From positions 1-64,000 of the forward strand of contig NZ_CDME01000012.1 in NCBI RefSeq assembly GCF_000826545.1: 64,000 bases of DNA, given 5' to 3'. This DNA is from Kibdelosporangium sp. MJ126-NF4. Lineage in GTDB: Bacteria > Actinomycetota > Actinomycetes > Mycobacteriales > Pseudonocardiaceae. Both the position numbers and the translations under genes were made by a program. The notes below the pieces were generated by a model. The model was not told where the DNA came from, ran no database searches, and worked only from the letters and a program-made list of their open reading frames with translations. Below are positions 1 through 8,729 of this stretch, piece by piece; the first letter of the stretch is position 1; each line of letters starts with the position of its first letter.

Positions 1-1
1 C

Positions 2-631
2 GCCGCGATCGCCGCCATCGACGAGTCGGCGTGGACAACCATCACCTACGCCCGCCCCGTACGCGACGAGGACACCGGCGAACTGGTTACCACCGCGCAG
101 ATCGCCGAAACCTCTTACACCGCCTTCACCAACCCCACCCTCAACCCCGGCCAGAAAACCACCGGACGGCTCATCGCCCGCCGCACCCCGATCCCCACCC
201 TCGACGGCCAAGGCCAGCTGATCACCGTCCACCGCTACCACGCCTTCCTCACCAACAGCCCGTTCGACCCGCTCACCGCCGACGCCCAGCACCGCGGCCG
301 GGCCGGGACCATCGAGCACGTCTTCGCCGACCTGCAATCCGGCCCCGTCGCCCATTTTCCCAGCGGTGACTTCCAAGCCAACGCCGCCTGGCTGTCACTC
401 GCCGCCCTGACCCACAACCTCATGCGCGCCCTGGCATGCCTGGCAGGCGGAGCCGAGGCACGAGCCCGCACCACCACCCTGCGCCGCCGGCTCATCACCG
501 TCGCTGCCCGGATCTCCCGCTCCGCCCGCCGCCTCACCCTGCATCTGCCCCGAGGCTGGACCCACGAACACCCCTGGCAGCGCGTCTTCACCGGCACCCA
601 CCACACCCACCCACCACCCCGACCGGCCTGA
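2..631 (+). CDS. IS1380-family DDE transposase, C-terminal part (cut by window edge)
   Basis: The reading frame is open from base 2 to a TGA at 629-631, giving 209 residues with no start in the window. The visible part looks like the carboxyl end of IS1380-type transposases: a beta-rich segment, then HRGRAGTIEHVFADLQ, which carries the last acidic catalytic residue region, then an Ala/Leu-rich stretch around residue 125-150 and an Arg-rich tail. The tail HPWQRVFTGTHH and a His/Pro-rich end are typical of actinobacterial copies. It would cut and paste its own element. Nothing shows whether it is intact, because the amino half is outside the window. The element's right end should lie between 632 and about 785; a stretch ending near 783 could be the terminal repeat but cannot be confirmed without the left end. 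Confidence 0.8.
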   Translation, partial: AAIAAIDESAWTTITYARPVRDEDTGELVTTAQIAETSYTAFTNPTLNPGQKTTGRLIARRTPIPTLDGQGQLITVHRYHAFLTNSPFDPLTADAQHRGRAGTIEHVFADLQSGPVAHFPSGDFQANAAWLSLAALTHNLMRALACLAGGAEARARTTTLRRRLITVAARISRSARRLTLHLPRGWTHEHPWQRVFTGTHHTHPPPRPA

Positions 632-789
632 CCCGCCCACCACCGCCCCCTGGCCCGACCGGACCAATAGTGGAAAAGCTGGACAGACCAGCGACCCCGG
701 CACGCCTCACACCGAAACCACTGGCCCACCACCACAACCACCCACCACCAAGATCACAACCCAAGATCAACGGTGAATCCAGGTCTCGC
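632..789. other. Gene-free tail of the insertion sequence
   Basis: This C/A-rich stretch separates the transposase stop from the convergent protease gene. It has no convincing reading frame. The right inverted repeat of the IS element is expected here; I cannot place it because the left end is not in the window. Confidence 0.4.
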
Positions 790-812
790 GCACCGAAGGC
801 GGCCTTCGTTGC
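790..812. repeat. Palindromic 23-nt intergenic repeat, copy 1
   Basis: The unit begins GCACCGAAGG and ends CCTTCGTTGC around a 3-nt centre, so it can fold into a hairpin of about ten pairs in either strand. Four further copies lie at 8730-8879. Both places are between convergent gene ends, which suggests a bidirectional terminator or a REP-like element. Confidence 0.75.
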
Positions 813-836
813 AGCTCCAGCCACACCGAGCAAGCG

Positions 837-2753
837 TTAGGCGCGGATGAAGGCCCAGCCGGTGCGGTTGAGCGCGTCCTCGTGACCGGAGAAGTTCTCG
901 TTCGGGTTGAACACGTCCTCGGCGAAGTCGACGTCGGCGTCGTCGGCCGTGCCGCCGATGCCGTCCGGCCCGACGCCGAACACCTGCTTCGGGTTGCCAC
1001 CCTGGTCCATCAGACTGGGCACGGCGTTGAACTGGTCCTGGTGCCAGCTGCCCGCGAGGTGGCCGAGTTCGTGTGCCGCGATGTTGCCGATCCCCGTCCC
1101 GATGAACCTGATCTTGTCGCTGGCCGGGGTGATGTAGTTGTTCAGCGAGGTCGGGCTCTGCGCGGCCGGGGCGCTGAGCACGTCCTGCAGGATGACCGCC
1201 GTCTCCTCGTGCGCGAAGTTGCCGGGGTCGATCGACTGGGCGATGCCGACCGTGCGCAGGCCTAGCTCGTCGCGGGTGCCGCCGACGACCAGCCTGGTCA
1301 CGTTCGGCTGGCCGAACGGGTCGGCGTGGTCACGGCTGTTGAGGACGCGGATGCCGAAGTTCCGGTTGGTCGACGTGGCGGCGAGGTCCTTCTCCACGTT
1401 CTCCCGCACCGTGGCCACGATCCGGTCGACCAGCGCGCTCTCGTCCCCTGCCGACAGGCCCCACTGGGGGATGAACGCCGCGAACGGGGTGAACGGGCGG
1501 GCACCGGCCGGTCCGCCGAAGATCGCCGGGTCGATGTCGGCGCCGTTGAAGTCCAGGAAGACCGTCTGCACAGTGCCGTGTGGCAGGGACTCGGTGCCGG
1601 GGCGGTAGGCCTCCAACGCGACCTTGTACGCGGTCTCTCCGTTGCGCACGTGCAGGGTGTAGCGGCCCGTCTTCGGCGCGACGAAGTCCACCGCCGCGTT
1701 GCCGCCACGAGGCAGCGGTGACTGTGCCGGGTGGATGATGGACGCGAAGTCCTGTGCGGACCCGACCACCTCACGGCCGGTCCGGTCATGCACCTCCAAC
1801 CTGCCCGCCCCGCCGGTGACCGACGCGCCGAGCACGTCGCCCGCACGCAGGACGAAGGAATACACGTCCACGTCGTAGGACGGGATGGCGGACAACGTCA
1901 GGTCGTAGGAGCCCTCCGAGCCGACGCCGACGCCGCTGGCCGAGTCCTTCGGGTCCTGCGGGAACGTCTTGCCGTCCGGCCCGAAACCGCTGACCAGGAC
2001 GTAGTAGTCGCCCTTGGTCGGCAGCGCCACGGTCAGTCGGCTGTCGCCCGAGTTCACGCCCTCGTTGTCGTTGGTGGCGATCTGCTCGCCCGCCGGGCCG
2101 TAGACCGAGACGACCGAGTCGAGCTCGCTGGACGGGGTGTCGATGTCGACGGTGACCTCGGACAGGCCCGAGACCTTGTAGAAGTCGAAGTCACCCTTGC
2201 CGTCGCCCGCGCTGCCGTGCGGGCCGTCGCCGATCACACCACTGGTGCGGACGCGGCGCCCGGCGCCGACGGCGGCCGCGAGCGGGATGGACCCGTTGTC
2301 CTCGGCGAACGGCGGCACCGTCCGCGTCTCCGGGTCGGCCACCAGGCCACCGCTCAGCGCGACCTTCGGGTTGAGCCCGTACGTGGTGCCGAAGCCTGCG
2401 ATCAGCTCGGCCGTTGCGTCGGTGTCGTTGCGTCCGCGGACACCTGCCGGTTCCCGCTCGGTGTACGGCTTGGCGTCCTTTCCCGCCGTGATTCCCCTGG
2501 CCGCGCGCTGCTCGGCCGCACGCGCCGCACGCGCCCGCCTGACCCCCTCGATGTCCACTTCGGACAAGTCGGGCATGAACGCGAGCGCGGGGTCCGCGCC
2601 GATCGCACTCTGTCCTTTCGGGACGATCTGCACCCCGGCAGCGAGTTGGCGGGCCTTGGCAGCGGCCACATCCGGCGGTTGGGCGGTCGCCGCGTCCCCC
2701 ACAGCGACCACCATGGACACGGTCAGGCCGAGAATGGCCAAACCTGCACGCAT
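837..2753 (-). CDS. Secreted metzincin-type zinc protease with PPC-like domain
   Basis: A 638-residue exported protein. Residues 1-24 form a signal peptide (Leu/Val-rich core ending in ATAQ). The strong site CAGGAGG sits just before the ATG at 2753. The middle (about 165-285) resembles a bacterial pre-peptidase C-terminal beta-sandwich, with the DFDFYKV and GDYYVLVSGFG motifs; a second beta-sandwich-like part covers about 290-380. The catalytic end has HELGHLAGSWH at 561-571, the extended HExxHxxGxxH zinc motif of metzincins, followed by SLMDQ near 580 as the Met-turn. It should be a secreted endopeptidase for growth on protein. It is a single gene whose 3' end faces the transposase across a palindromic repeat. 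The exact metzincin family is unclear. Confidence 0.85.
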   Translation of the reverse strand: MRAGLAILGLTVSMVVAVGDAATAQPPDVAAAKARQLAAGVQIVPKGQSAIGADPALAFMPDLSEVDIEGVRRARAARAAEQRAARGITAGKDAKPYTEREPAGVRGRNDTDATAELIAGFGTTYGLNPKVALSGGLVADPETRTVPPFAEDNGSIPLAAAVGAGRRVRTSGVIGDGPHGSAGDGKGDFDFYKVSGLSEVTVDIDTPSSELDSVVSVYGPAGEQIATNDNEGVNSGDSRLTVALPTKGDYYVLVSGFGPDGKTFPQDPKDSASGVGVGSEGSYDLTLSAIPSYDVDVYSFVLRAGDVLGASVTGGAGRLEVHDRTGREVVGSAQDFASIIHPAQSPLPRGGNAAVDFVAPKTGRYTLHVRNGETAYKVALEAYRPGTESLPHGTVQTVFLDFNGADIDPAIFGGPAGARPFTPFAAFIPQWGLSAGDESALVDRIVATVRENVEKDLAATSTNRNFGIRVLNSRDHADPFGQPNVTRLVVGGTRDELGLRTVGIAQSIDPGNFAHEETAVILQDVLSAPAAQSPTSLNNYITPASDKIRFIGTGIGNIAAHELGHLAGSWHQDQFNAVPSLMDQGGNPKQVFGVGPDGIGGTADDADVDFAEDVFNPNENFSGHEDALNRTGWAFIRA

Positions 2754-2861
2754 GTGTTACCTCCTGAGATCCCAGTCGCGATGTATACCGAGATCAACAA
2801 GGAAAGGTCAACACTTTTCAGCATGCGGTAAAACCCCGTGACCAGCTTGGGAAAACCGCGA

Positions 2862-3671
2862 TCACACCAGCCCGGTCGTGTCCTGACTGGACGGTGACGT
2901 GACACACACGAGGTCGTAGACGAACTTGGCGTTGTCGGCGCTGATCCGCGTCTCCTCCATCGCGAACGGATGGCCGTCCGGCGCCGCCGCGATCCGTTGC
3001 GCCACAAGCATGGGCGTGGCAGCGGGGATGCGCAGCCGTTCCGCGTCCTCCGGCGAGGGCATCACGGCACGGACGGTCTCGCGCCACATCAGCCTGTGCC
3101 CCGCCGCGGCGAGAATGGCGTAGAGCTCAGTGGGGCTGCGAAATCTCCGGTCACCGAGTTTCCTGACGTCGTGCACGGTGTCGAACGGCAGATACAGCCG
3201 GTGGAACATCAGCCGCCCCTTGCCGTCGTGCAACACCCGGTCGTGCCGGAATACGTCCGTACCCTCCCTGACGCCGATCACGAGCGCCAGCGCCGCCGTC
3301 GCACGCACCCGGTCGGTAATCGGGTCGGCGACGGCATCCCACTGATAACCTTCGAGATCGGGGTCGTAATATCCGGTCCGCACGCCGCCTTTTCCGGTTT
3401 CCGCGACGATTTTCCGCGGATGGGACCGCATGACCCACTCCTGGTGCACTCGTACGACGGCTCCCTTGCCGTGGTGCACCGAGATGAGCCCCTCCGACTT
3501 CAGCATCGTCATCGCTTCGCGCACCGGTGTCCGTGAAACGGTGAACCGCTCCATCAACCGCGATTCGCTGGGCAGCATACTGCCGGACGGATAACGGCCT
3601 GCCATGATCTCGTCCCGGATGACGGCGGCGATCGCGTCTTTCTTCTTCACCGTTGCGATCCGGTTGGTCAC
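2862..3671 (-). CDS. GntR/UTRA (HutC-type) transcriptional regulator
   Basis: 269 residues. An amino-terminal winged helix (about 10-75; motifs PSESRLMERFTVSRTPVREA and GLISVHHGKGAVV) is followed by a UTRA-like ligand-binding domain (about 95-260, with VFRHDRVLHDGKGRLMFHRL). The GTG start at 3671 overlaps the stop of the upstream small membrane gene as GTGA, so the two are translationally coupled. GntR/UTRA proteins near small hypothetical membrane proteins are common on actinobacterial integrative and conjugative elements (KorSA-like), and an IS lies 3 kb away; no other element genes are visible, so a chromosomal HutC-type regulator is equally possible. Ligand and targets are unknown. Confidence 0.85.
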   Translation of the reverse strand: MTNRIATVKKKDAIAAVIRDEIMAGRYPSGSMLPSESRLMERFTVSRTPVREAMTMLKSEGLISVHHGKGAVVRVHQEWVMRSHPRKIVAETGKGGVRTGYYDPDLEGYQWDAVADPITDRVRATAALALVIGVREGTDVFRHDRVLHDGKGRLMFHRLYLPFDTVHDVRKLGDRRFRSPTELYAILAAAGHRLMWRETVRAVMPSPEDAERLRIPAATPMLVAQRIAAAPDGHPFAMEETRISADNAKFVYDLVCVTSPSSQDTTGLV

Positions 3672-3958
3672 TGGTCGTCCCCCGGCCCGAACGCGTGGCA
3701 CACCAGCGCGATCATCAGGACGGCGGCGGCGCTGAGCACGGCGGTCAGCATCGTGGCCAGCGTCGTCAGCCGGATGACAGGCACCCAGGTCGTGGCGTGC
3801 AGCGCCCGGTCGAGCAGCCAGACCGGGCGCATCGGACGGCCGCGGTTCGCCGTTCCGGCGCGGCGCCTGCCGCGAAACAGACACCGTGCCACGAAATCCA
3901 GCCAATGCGAGAAGGATTGTTCTGGATTCGACCGGTTGACCGGATCTATAATGAGCAT
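3668..3958 (-). CDS. Small single-pass membrane protein
   Basis: 96 residues. An amino part with Arg-rich stretches (FRGRRRAGTANRGRP, about 28-42) is followed by one strong hydrophobic segment (about 60-88, VIRLTTLATMLTAVLSAAAV) and a short polar tail. It begins at ATG 3958, preceded by AAGG at a usable distance, and its stop overlaps the GntR start. I do not recognise a family. Coupling to the regulator suggests a shared role, perhaps membrane sensing or anchoring. Confidence 0.6.
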   Translation of the reverse strand: MLIIDPVNRSNPEQSFSHWLDFVARCLFRGRRRAGTANRGRPMRPVWLLDRALHATTWVPVIRLTTLATMLTAVLSAAAVLMIALVCHAFGPGDDQ

Positions 3959-4479
3959 GTCCTTGTTTCCCTTCTGCGTGTCTCAGCGATACCCATAGGG
4001 ATCCAGGGTGACGCGGCTCGCTGTTACCCGCAGCGAGCCGCCCCTGTATGCGCACCGAAGAACCGCCCCGCACAGCGGGCCCGATCACGCACGGGCAAAT
4101 TGAAGCAGGTCAGGATTCCACGTCGCAAGGACACCTATCCAGAGTGCGCGCAATGCCGATCAACGGTCATTCTCACGCGACGAACGGTAGCCGCGACCAG
4201 CCGCACTGAACGCCGAACCCCATCAACACGGATTCACCATTCATCGACCAATCATGGCTGCTTCACTCGTTCGAGCTAGCCGGATCAGGTGATTTCCCTG
4301 CACATTTCCCGACAATGAAGCAATTCTCCGTGACCGACGCCCCCTGTCGACCGGCTTCGCTCAACCAATGGAGCAGCGTCGCGCCTTCACCGCGTCACAC
4401 CACGAGCCACGGACTCGTCATGACGACTCGTCCGGCCCCGACCGAGCGATCCGGAATCCACCGACGACGGAAGTCTTTC
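3959..4479. other. Intergenic region with a perfect hairpin at 4013-4041
   Basis: About 520 bases without a convincing gene, between the leftward GntR pair and the rightward TetR gene. The clearest structure is GCGGCTCGCTG and its exact complement (11 bp stem, 7-nt loop ttacccg) at 4013-4041. It lies about 55 bases upstream of the small membrane gene. It could be an operator, a 5' leader hairpin or a terminator remnant. The remainder shows no tRNA or repeat. Confidence 0.5.
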
Positions 4480-4495
4480 TTGACCGCTCGTTCCA
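4480..4495 (+). promoter_or_regulatory. Candidate TetR promoter/operator half-site
   Basis: TTGACC at 4480-4485 could be a -35 element. It runs into CGCTCGTTCCA, which shares CGTTCCA with the reverse complement of the site at 5110-5127. The two sites flank the TetR gene, as expected for autoregulation plus control of the hydrolase. Confidence 0.35.
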
Positions 4496-4514
4496 GACAG
4501 GCTACCGTGACGAC

Positions 4515-5093
4515 ATGGCCAGGACGAAGGAGTTCGATCCCGACGCGGCGCTGCGCGCCGCGCTGGACCTGTTCTGGCGCAAGGGGTACGAGGCGACCTC
4601 GATCCAGGACCTTGTCGACCACCTGGGAGTCGGCCGGGCCAGCCTGTACGCCACGTTCGGCACGAAACACGAGTTGTACCTGCGCGCCCTCGACCGCTAC
4701 TGCGAGGAGATGAACGGCAAGGCCAACGCCCTGCTCTTCCCACAGGGCGACGCGCTGGCGGCGGTGAAACAGCTGATCCGGTCGTTCGCGGAGGAATCGG
4801 CGACCGACCCGGACCGCAAGGGCTGTTTCGTGACCAACACGGCGGTGGAGTGCCTGCCGCAGGACGAACTCGCCGCACGGCGGGTCGACATCGGCATGGG
4901 CGGTCTCGAATCGGCCATCGCGGGCGCGCTTGCCCAGGCACAGAGCCAGGGCACGCTGAGCGCGGACAAGGACCCGTACTCGCTGGCCCGTTTCCTGGTC
5001 ACGTTCACCCAGGGACTTCGCGTACTGGGCCACCGGCCGGACCGGCGGCGGTTGACCGACGCCGTCAATCTTGCGCTGTCCCTGCTGGACTAG
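4515..5093 (+). CDS. TetR/AcrR-family regulator
   Basis: 192 residues. The helix-turn-helix lies at about 12-57 (ALDLFWRKGYEATSIQDLV, then GVGRASLYATFGTKHELY), followed by an all-helical ligand domain. The KGCFVTNTAVECLP motif near residue 97-110 is typical of the group whose members often control nearby oxidoreductases or hydrolases and sense electrophiles. The hydrolase gene begins 47 bases downstream on the same strand with an operator-like palindrome in the gap. It probably represses the hydrolase and itself. Confidence 0.85.
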   Translation: MARTKEFDPDAALRAALDLFWRKGYEATSIQDLVDHLGVGRASLYATFGTKHELYLRALDRYCEEMNGKANALLFPQGDALAAVKQLIRSFAEESATDPDRKGCFVTNTAVECLPQDELAARRVDIGMGGLESAIAGALAQAQSQGTLSADKDPYSLARFLVTFTQGLRVLGHRPDRRRLTDAVNLALSLLD

Positions 5094-5109
5094 TTTCACG
5101 CCTTCATAT

Positions 5110-5127
5110 TGGAACGCTCATTCTAGA
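5110..5127 (+). promoter_or_regulatory. Operator-like imperfect palindrome before the hydrolase
   Basis: TGGAACGCTCATTCTAGA contains the imperfect dyad GAACG / CATTC around a central CT. It lies between the TetR stop and the hydrolase start and shares a half-site with the region before the TetR gene. Confidence 0.45.
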
Positions 5128-5140
5128 TTGGATGACTGTC

Positions 5141-6010
5141 ATGAACGATGCCCAGCTCGCGGAGTCGTTGGGCTTCCGCAGCGAGTACGCGGACGTCAAC
5201 GGCACTCGCCTGCATTACGTGATCGGCGGCGAGGGCAAGCCGGTCGTCCTGCTGGGCGGCTGGCCGCACACGTGGTGGGAGTTCCACAAGGTCATGCCAC
5301 CGCTGGCCGAGCACTACCGCGTGATCGTGGTGGACCTGCGGGGGATGAACCTGTCGGCCAAGCCGGAAGGCGGCTACGACAAGAAGACCATGGCCCGTGA
5401 CATCCACGAACTCGTGCGGCACCTCGGTTTCGACCAGGTCGACGTGGTCGGGCACGACATCGGCGCGATGGTGGCGTTCAGCCTCGCCGCCAACCACCCC
5501 GACACGGTCGGCAAGCTCGTGATGGTCGACGTGCCGCACCCGGACGAGGACCTGTACGAGATGACGTTGCTGCCCAGGCCCGGCCAGCCGGTCCACCTGT
5601 GGTGGTTCGCCTTCAACCAGCTGACCGAGTTGCCGCAGATCCTGCTGGCAGGCCGGATCCGGCCGCTGGTCGACCACCTCAGCGAGCTGATGCTGCTCAA
5701 CTCGAGCAACATCGATGAGCAGGACCGCGAGATCTACGCCAGTGCCTACGACTCCCCCGACGCGATCAGGGCGTCGAACGGCTGGTACCAGACGTTCGGC
5801 CAGGACGCCGTCGACATGAAGTCCTACGCTCCCCTGACGCAGCCGGTACTGGCACTGCTCTCACGGCCGGTCGACGAGGACTACACCGTCACGTCCCTGC
5901 GCAAGTCCGTCGTCGACCCGCAGTTCGAACTCATCCCGGAAACCGGCCACTACATCCCCGAGGAGCAGCCCGAGGCCATGGTGACCCACGTTCGGAAGTT
6001 CCTCGGCTAG
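5141..6010 (+). CDS. Alpha/beta hydrolase with Asp nucleophile (epoxide hydrolase/dehalogenase-like)
   Basis: 289 residues. Strand and loop motifs in order are LLGGWPHTWWEF (oxyanion region, about 30-42), VVGHDIGAM (nucleophile elbow with Asp, about 99-107), and ETGHYIPEEQPE near the end with the catalytic His. An Asp rather than Ser nucleophile points to epoxide-hydrolase or haloalkane-dehalogenase chemistry through a covalent ester. I chose the ATG at 5141 because GGATGA sits five bases before it; an ATG at 5132 is also possible and adds three residues. A single-domain cytoplasmic enzyme, probably controlled by the upstream TetR as a detoxification pair. The natural substrate cannot be told from the sequence. 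Confidence 0.85.
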   Translation: MNDAQLAESLGFRSEYADVNGTRLHYVIGGEGKPVVLLGGWPHTWWEFHKVMPPLAEHYRVIVVDLRGMNLSAKPEGGYDKKTMARDIHELVRHLGFDQVDVVGHDIGAMVAFSLAANHPDTVGKLVMVDVPHPDEDLYEMTLLPRPGQPVHLWWFAFNQLTELPQILLAGRIRPLVDHLSELMLLNSSNIDEQDREIYASAYDSPDAIRASNGWYQTFGQDAVDMKSYAPLTQPVLALLSRPVDEDYTVTSLRKSVVDPQFELIPETGHYIPEEQPEAMVTHVRKFLG

Positions 6011-6018
6011 AGCTGGAG

Positions 6019-7245
6019 CTAGTCCACGAGCCGTGCGTCGAAGGCCTGGGCACCGGCGGTCCCGGGGATGGTGTCGAACTTCTCCGGGTCGATCCGGTCG
6101 ACCGCGCCGGTACTGACGTCGGCGATCATCCGGTTCAGCCCGGCGACGACCGCGCGCGTGAACCGTTCCCGGTGCTGCTGGCCGAGTGTCTGGGTCTGTC
6201 CGCGGACCTCGAACAGCACGGTTCCCGTACCGTTGAGGGCGAACGCACACCGGGCCTGGCCGGGCAGGTCACGGTCGGGCGCGTGCGGATAACGCGCGCC
6301 GACGAACCCACCTTCGGTCATCCCGTTGAACGCACTGATCGCCAGCTGCCGTGATTCGTCCTTTGTGTACACGGCACGGTACTTGGCGTACTTCTGGCCG
6401 TCCTCGAAGAACCGGTCGGGCAGCGGCGGGTAGTCCACGGCCACGTCGAGGAACCTGTCGCTGCCCGCCTGGCGCACGCACGCGCCCTGGTGGTGCAGGT
6501 CGACGTAGACGTCGGGCACCTTGCCGCGCTCGGCCTTCAGGTCGAGGTAGATGTCGCGCAGTGTCCTGGCCTCCGGCGTGATGAACCAGCCGGGCTGGTC
6601 GGGTGATCCTGGCACGTCGGCGGCGGTCGGCACGTAGCCGAGCTCCGGGTGGAAGTCCCGGTTGACGTCGAATCCGGGGCGGGTGCGGTAGTCGTCACCC
6701 TGTTGCTGGCCGGAGATGTAGTTCCACGCGGGAGGACGTCCGGCCAGCTGCGGGAACTTCTGCTGCACCTCCGTCCACGACAGGACGTTGCCGCGGCGGT
6801 CCAACTCGGCGCCGTCCGGGTTGAGCTTCGGCACCGCCACGAACGTGACGGCTGACCGTAACCGCTTGGCGTGCGCGGATTCCGACGTGCCGAGGTAGTC
6901 GAGGACGCGCAGCAGCGCGTCGGTCCCGGTTTTCTCGTTGCCGTGGATCTCGCTGCTGACGAGCAGCACTTTCGGCCCGGTGCCGACCGTCGCGCGGTGG
7001 ATGGTCCGGCCGCGGGTCGACAGCCCGGCGGACTCGACCTTCAGCCTGCCCTTGCTGACGCGTTCCAGCCTGCCCAGCTCGACCTGGAGTTCGCGGTAGT
7101 CGGTGAACTCGTTGATCGGCAGCTCACGCGGTTCCTCGCTGCACGCCCTCGCGCGTGGTTCCAGCTCCGGCTGCGCCACCGCCGAGACGGGACTGATCAG
7201 CCCGAATGCCAGGCCCACCAACACCGTGCCTACCAGAACCCGCAT
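6019..7245 (-). CDS. Secreted M14-family zinc carboxypeptidase
   Basis: 408 residues with a signal peptide (1-24, cleavage near AVAQ). Zinc ligands are seen in SSEIHGNEKTG (His101, Glu104) and in VDLHHQGAC further on; the catalytic Glu is probably in LFEVRGQTQ near residue 360. The sequence NPDGAELDRRGN after the first ligand pair is typical of M14 enzymes. It removes carboxy-terminal residues from peptides or trims peptidoglycan peptides outside the cell. The start at 7245 has GGGAGG eight bases upstream. It converges with the hydrolase gene with only eight bases between stops. Confidence 0.9.
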   Translation of the reverse strand: MRVLVGTVLVGLAFGLISPVSAVAQPELEPRARACSEEPRELPINEFTDYRELQVELGRLERVSKGRLKVESAGLSTRGRTIHRATVGTGPKVLLVSSEIHGNEKTGTDALLRVLDYLGTSESAHAKRLRSAVTFVAVPKLNPDGAELDRRGNVLSWTEVQQKFPQLAGRPPAWNYISGQQQGDDYRTRPGFDVNRDFHPELGYVPTAADVPGSPDQPGWFITPEARTLRDIYLDLKAERGKVPDVYVDLHHQGACVRQAGSDRFLDVAVDYPPLPDRFFEDGQKYAKYRAVYTKDESRQLAISAFNGMTEGGFVGARYPHAPDRDLPGQARCAFALNGTGTVLFEVRGQTQTLGQQHRERFTRAVVAGLNRMIADVSTGAVDRIDPEKFDTIPGTAGAQAFDARLVD

Positions 7246-7366
7246 GCGACGCCTCCCAGGTGGTTGGACGAATCCCAACGTACTGAAGCCCGGTCACGTC
7301 CGGTTAGCCCGTTCGGCGCAGCTCGCCAGGGGATTGGTTTCGGCCGAGTGCGGGTAGTCGGTGCTC

Positions 7367-8305
7367 ATGGCTCGTGCGATCTGGAGCGGAGCGATCAGCT
7401 TCGGGCTGGTCAGCATCCCGGTGGAGCTCTACAGCGCCACCGAGGACCACACTGTCCACTTCAACCAGTTCCAGCGCGGGACGTCCGACCGCATCCGCTA
7501 CAAGCGGGTGAACGAACGGACCGGCAAGGAAGTGGAGTACTCGGACATCGTCAAGGGCAACGAGGTCGACAGCGGTGAGTTCGTCCTGGTCGAGCCGGAC
7601 GAGCTTGCCGACATCGCGCCGGGCCGGTCCCGCGCGATCGAGATCGAGGCCTTCGTGGCACTCGACGACATCGACCCGATCCACTACCAGAAGACCTACT
7701 GGCTCGCACCGGCGAAGAAGGAGTACGCCAAGCCGTACGCGTTGCTGGCCAAGGCGATGGCCGACAGCAACCGGGCGGGCATCGCCACGTTCGTCATGCG
7801 CGGCAAGCAGTACCTGACCGCGCTGCGACCGCGTGGGCAGATCATGGCGCTGGAGACGCTTTTCTTCGCCGACGAGATCAGGGATCCGGCCGAGATCGTC
7901 GAGACCGTGGGCGATGTCCGTGTCGCCAAGGGCAAGGAACTCAAGATGGCCACCGCGCTGATCGAGTCGATGAGCCAGCCGTGGCGACCCGAGGACTACC
8001 ACGACACCTACACCGAGAAGGTCACCCAGCTGGTCGAGGACAAGGCCAAGGGCAACGAGGTCGTCGCCGAGTCCGAACCGCCGGAGGCGACCGAGGTCAC
8101 CGACCTGATGGAAGCCCTGCGGCGCAGCGTCGAGTCCACCAGCGGCAAGTCCGGCAGGACGCGCAAAACCGGCAACCGCAAGTCCGGCAAGGGATCCGGG
8201 GTGAGCAAGGCGGAGCTGGAGAAACGCGCCCGCGACCTCGGCATCCGCGGCCGGTCCACGATGACCCGCGCCGAGCTGGAGAAAGCCGTCGTCAAGGCGT
8301 CGTGA
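7367..8305 (+). CDS. ku: Ku homodimeric end-binding protein (NHEJ)
   Basis: 312 residues. MARAIWSGAISFGLVSIPV is the conserved bacterial Ku amino end, and the core beta-barrel (about 1-255) includes YSDIVKGNEV and KTYWLAPAKK. It threads onto double-strand ends and recruits LigD for end joining. After residue 255 there is a basic Lys/Arg/Gly linker and a short carboxyl SAP/Rho-N-like helix pair (VSKAELEKRARDLGIRGRS), an extension found in many actinobacterial Ku proteins. No ligD is in the window. The ATG at 7367 matches the conserved start; a GTG two codons earlier is possible. Confidence 0.95.
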   Translation: MARAIWSGAISFGLVSIPVELYSATEDHTVHFNQFQRGTSDRIRYKRVNERTGKEVEYSDIVKGNEVDSGEFVLVEPDELADIAPGRSRAIEIEAFVALDDIDPIHYQKTYWLAPAKKEYAKPYALLAKAMADSNRAGIATFVMRGKQYLTALRPRGQIMALETLFFADEIRDPAEIVETVGDVRVAKGKELKMATALIESMSQPWRPEDYHDTYTEKVTQLVEDKAKGNEVVAESEPPEATEVTDLMEALRRSVESTSGKSGRTRKTGNRKSGKGSGVSKAELEKRARDLGIRGRSTMTRAELEKAVVKAS

Positions 8306-8340
8306 TGTTTCGAGTCGACCGGGCAGGCAACACTGGAGTC

Positions 8341-8709
8341 ATGATCGGACAACTGCGAAGTGTGGTACTGGACTGCAAGGAGCCGTCGAAGCTCGCGGAG
8401 TTCTACGCCGAACTGATCGGCGGCTCGATCACGCACGACGAGCCGACCTGGGTGGTGGTGACTGATCCTGCCGGGCACAGGCTCTCGTTCCAGCTCGCCC
8501 CCGAGTACGAGCCACCGGAGTTTCCCGACCCGAAGGGCTCCCAGCAGTTCCACCTGGACATCCGGGTCGACGACCCGGACGAGGCCGAACGACAGGTTCT
8601 CGCACTCGGCGCGAAACGAGTGCACGACGCGATCGGCGAGGACATGTTCCGCGTGTTCCGCGACCCGGCCGGGCACACGTTCTGCCTGGTGTACGGCATC
8701 AACGACTAA
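8341..8709 (+). CDS. VOC (glyoxalase-like) domain protein
   Basis: 122 residues forming two beta-alpha-beta-beta-beta modules: VVLDCKEPSKLAEFYAEL at the start and FHLDIRVDDPDEAERQVLAL in the second half, ending PAGHTFCLVY. This is the short glyoxalase-like group found widely in actinobacteria, usually of unknown substrate. It follows ku by 35 bases and could be co-transcribed. Its stop faces the four-copy palindrome block. Confidence 0.85.
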   Translation: MIGQLRSVVLDCKEPSKLAEFYAELIGGSITHDEPTWVVVTDPAGHRLSFQLAPEYEPPEFPDPKGSQQFHLDIRVDDPDEAERQVLALGAKRVHDAIGEDMFRVFRDPAGHTFCLVYGIND

Positions 8710-8729
8710 CCAACGGCGGCGCGCGTGAC

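Noticed and set aside
1731..2831. Long rightward open frame of 366 codons opposite the metalloprotease
   Set aside because: It mirrors the GC-rich protease gene; its product is Arg/Val/Gly-rich without domains, while the leftward gene has a signal peptide and zinc motif.
3935..3956. TTGACC plus TATAAT as a rightward promoter
   Set aside because: Only about five bases separate the two hexamers, too few for a sigma-70-type promoter, and no rightward gene follows.
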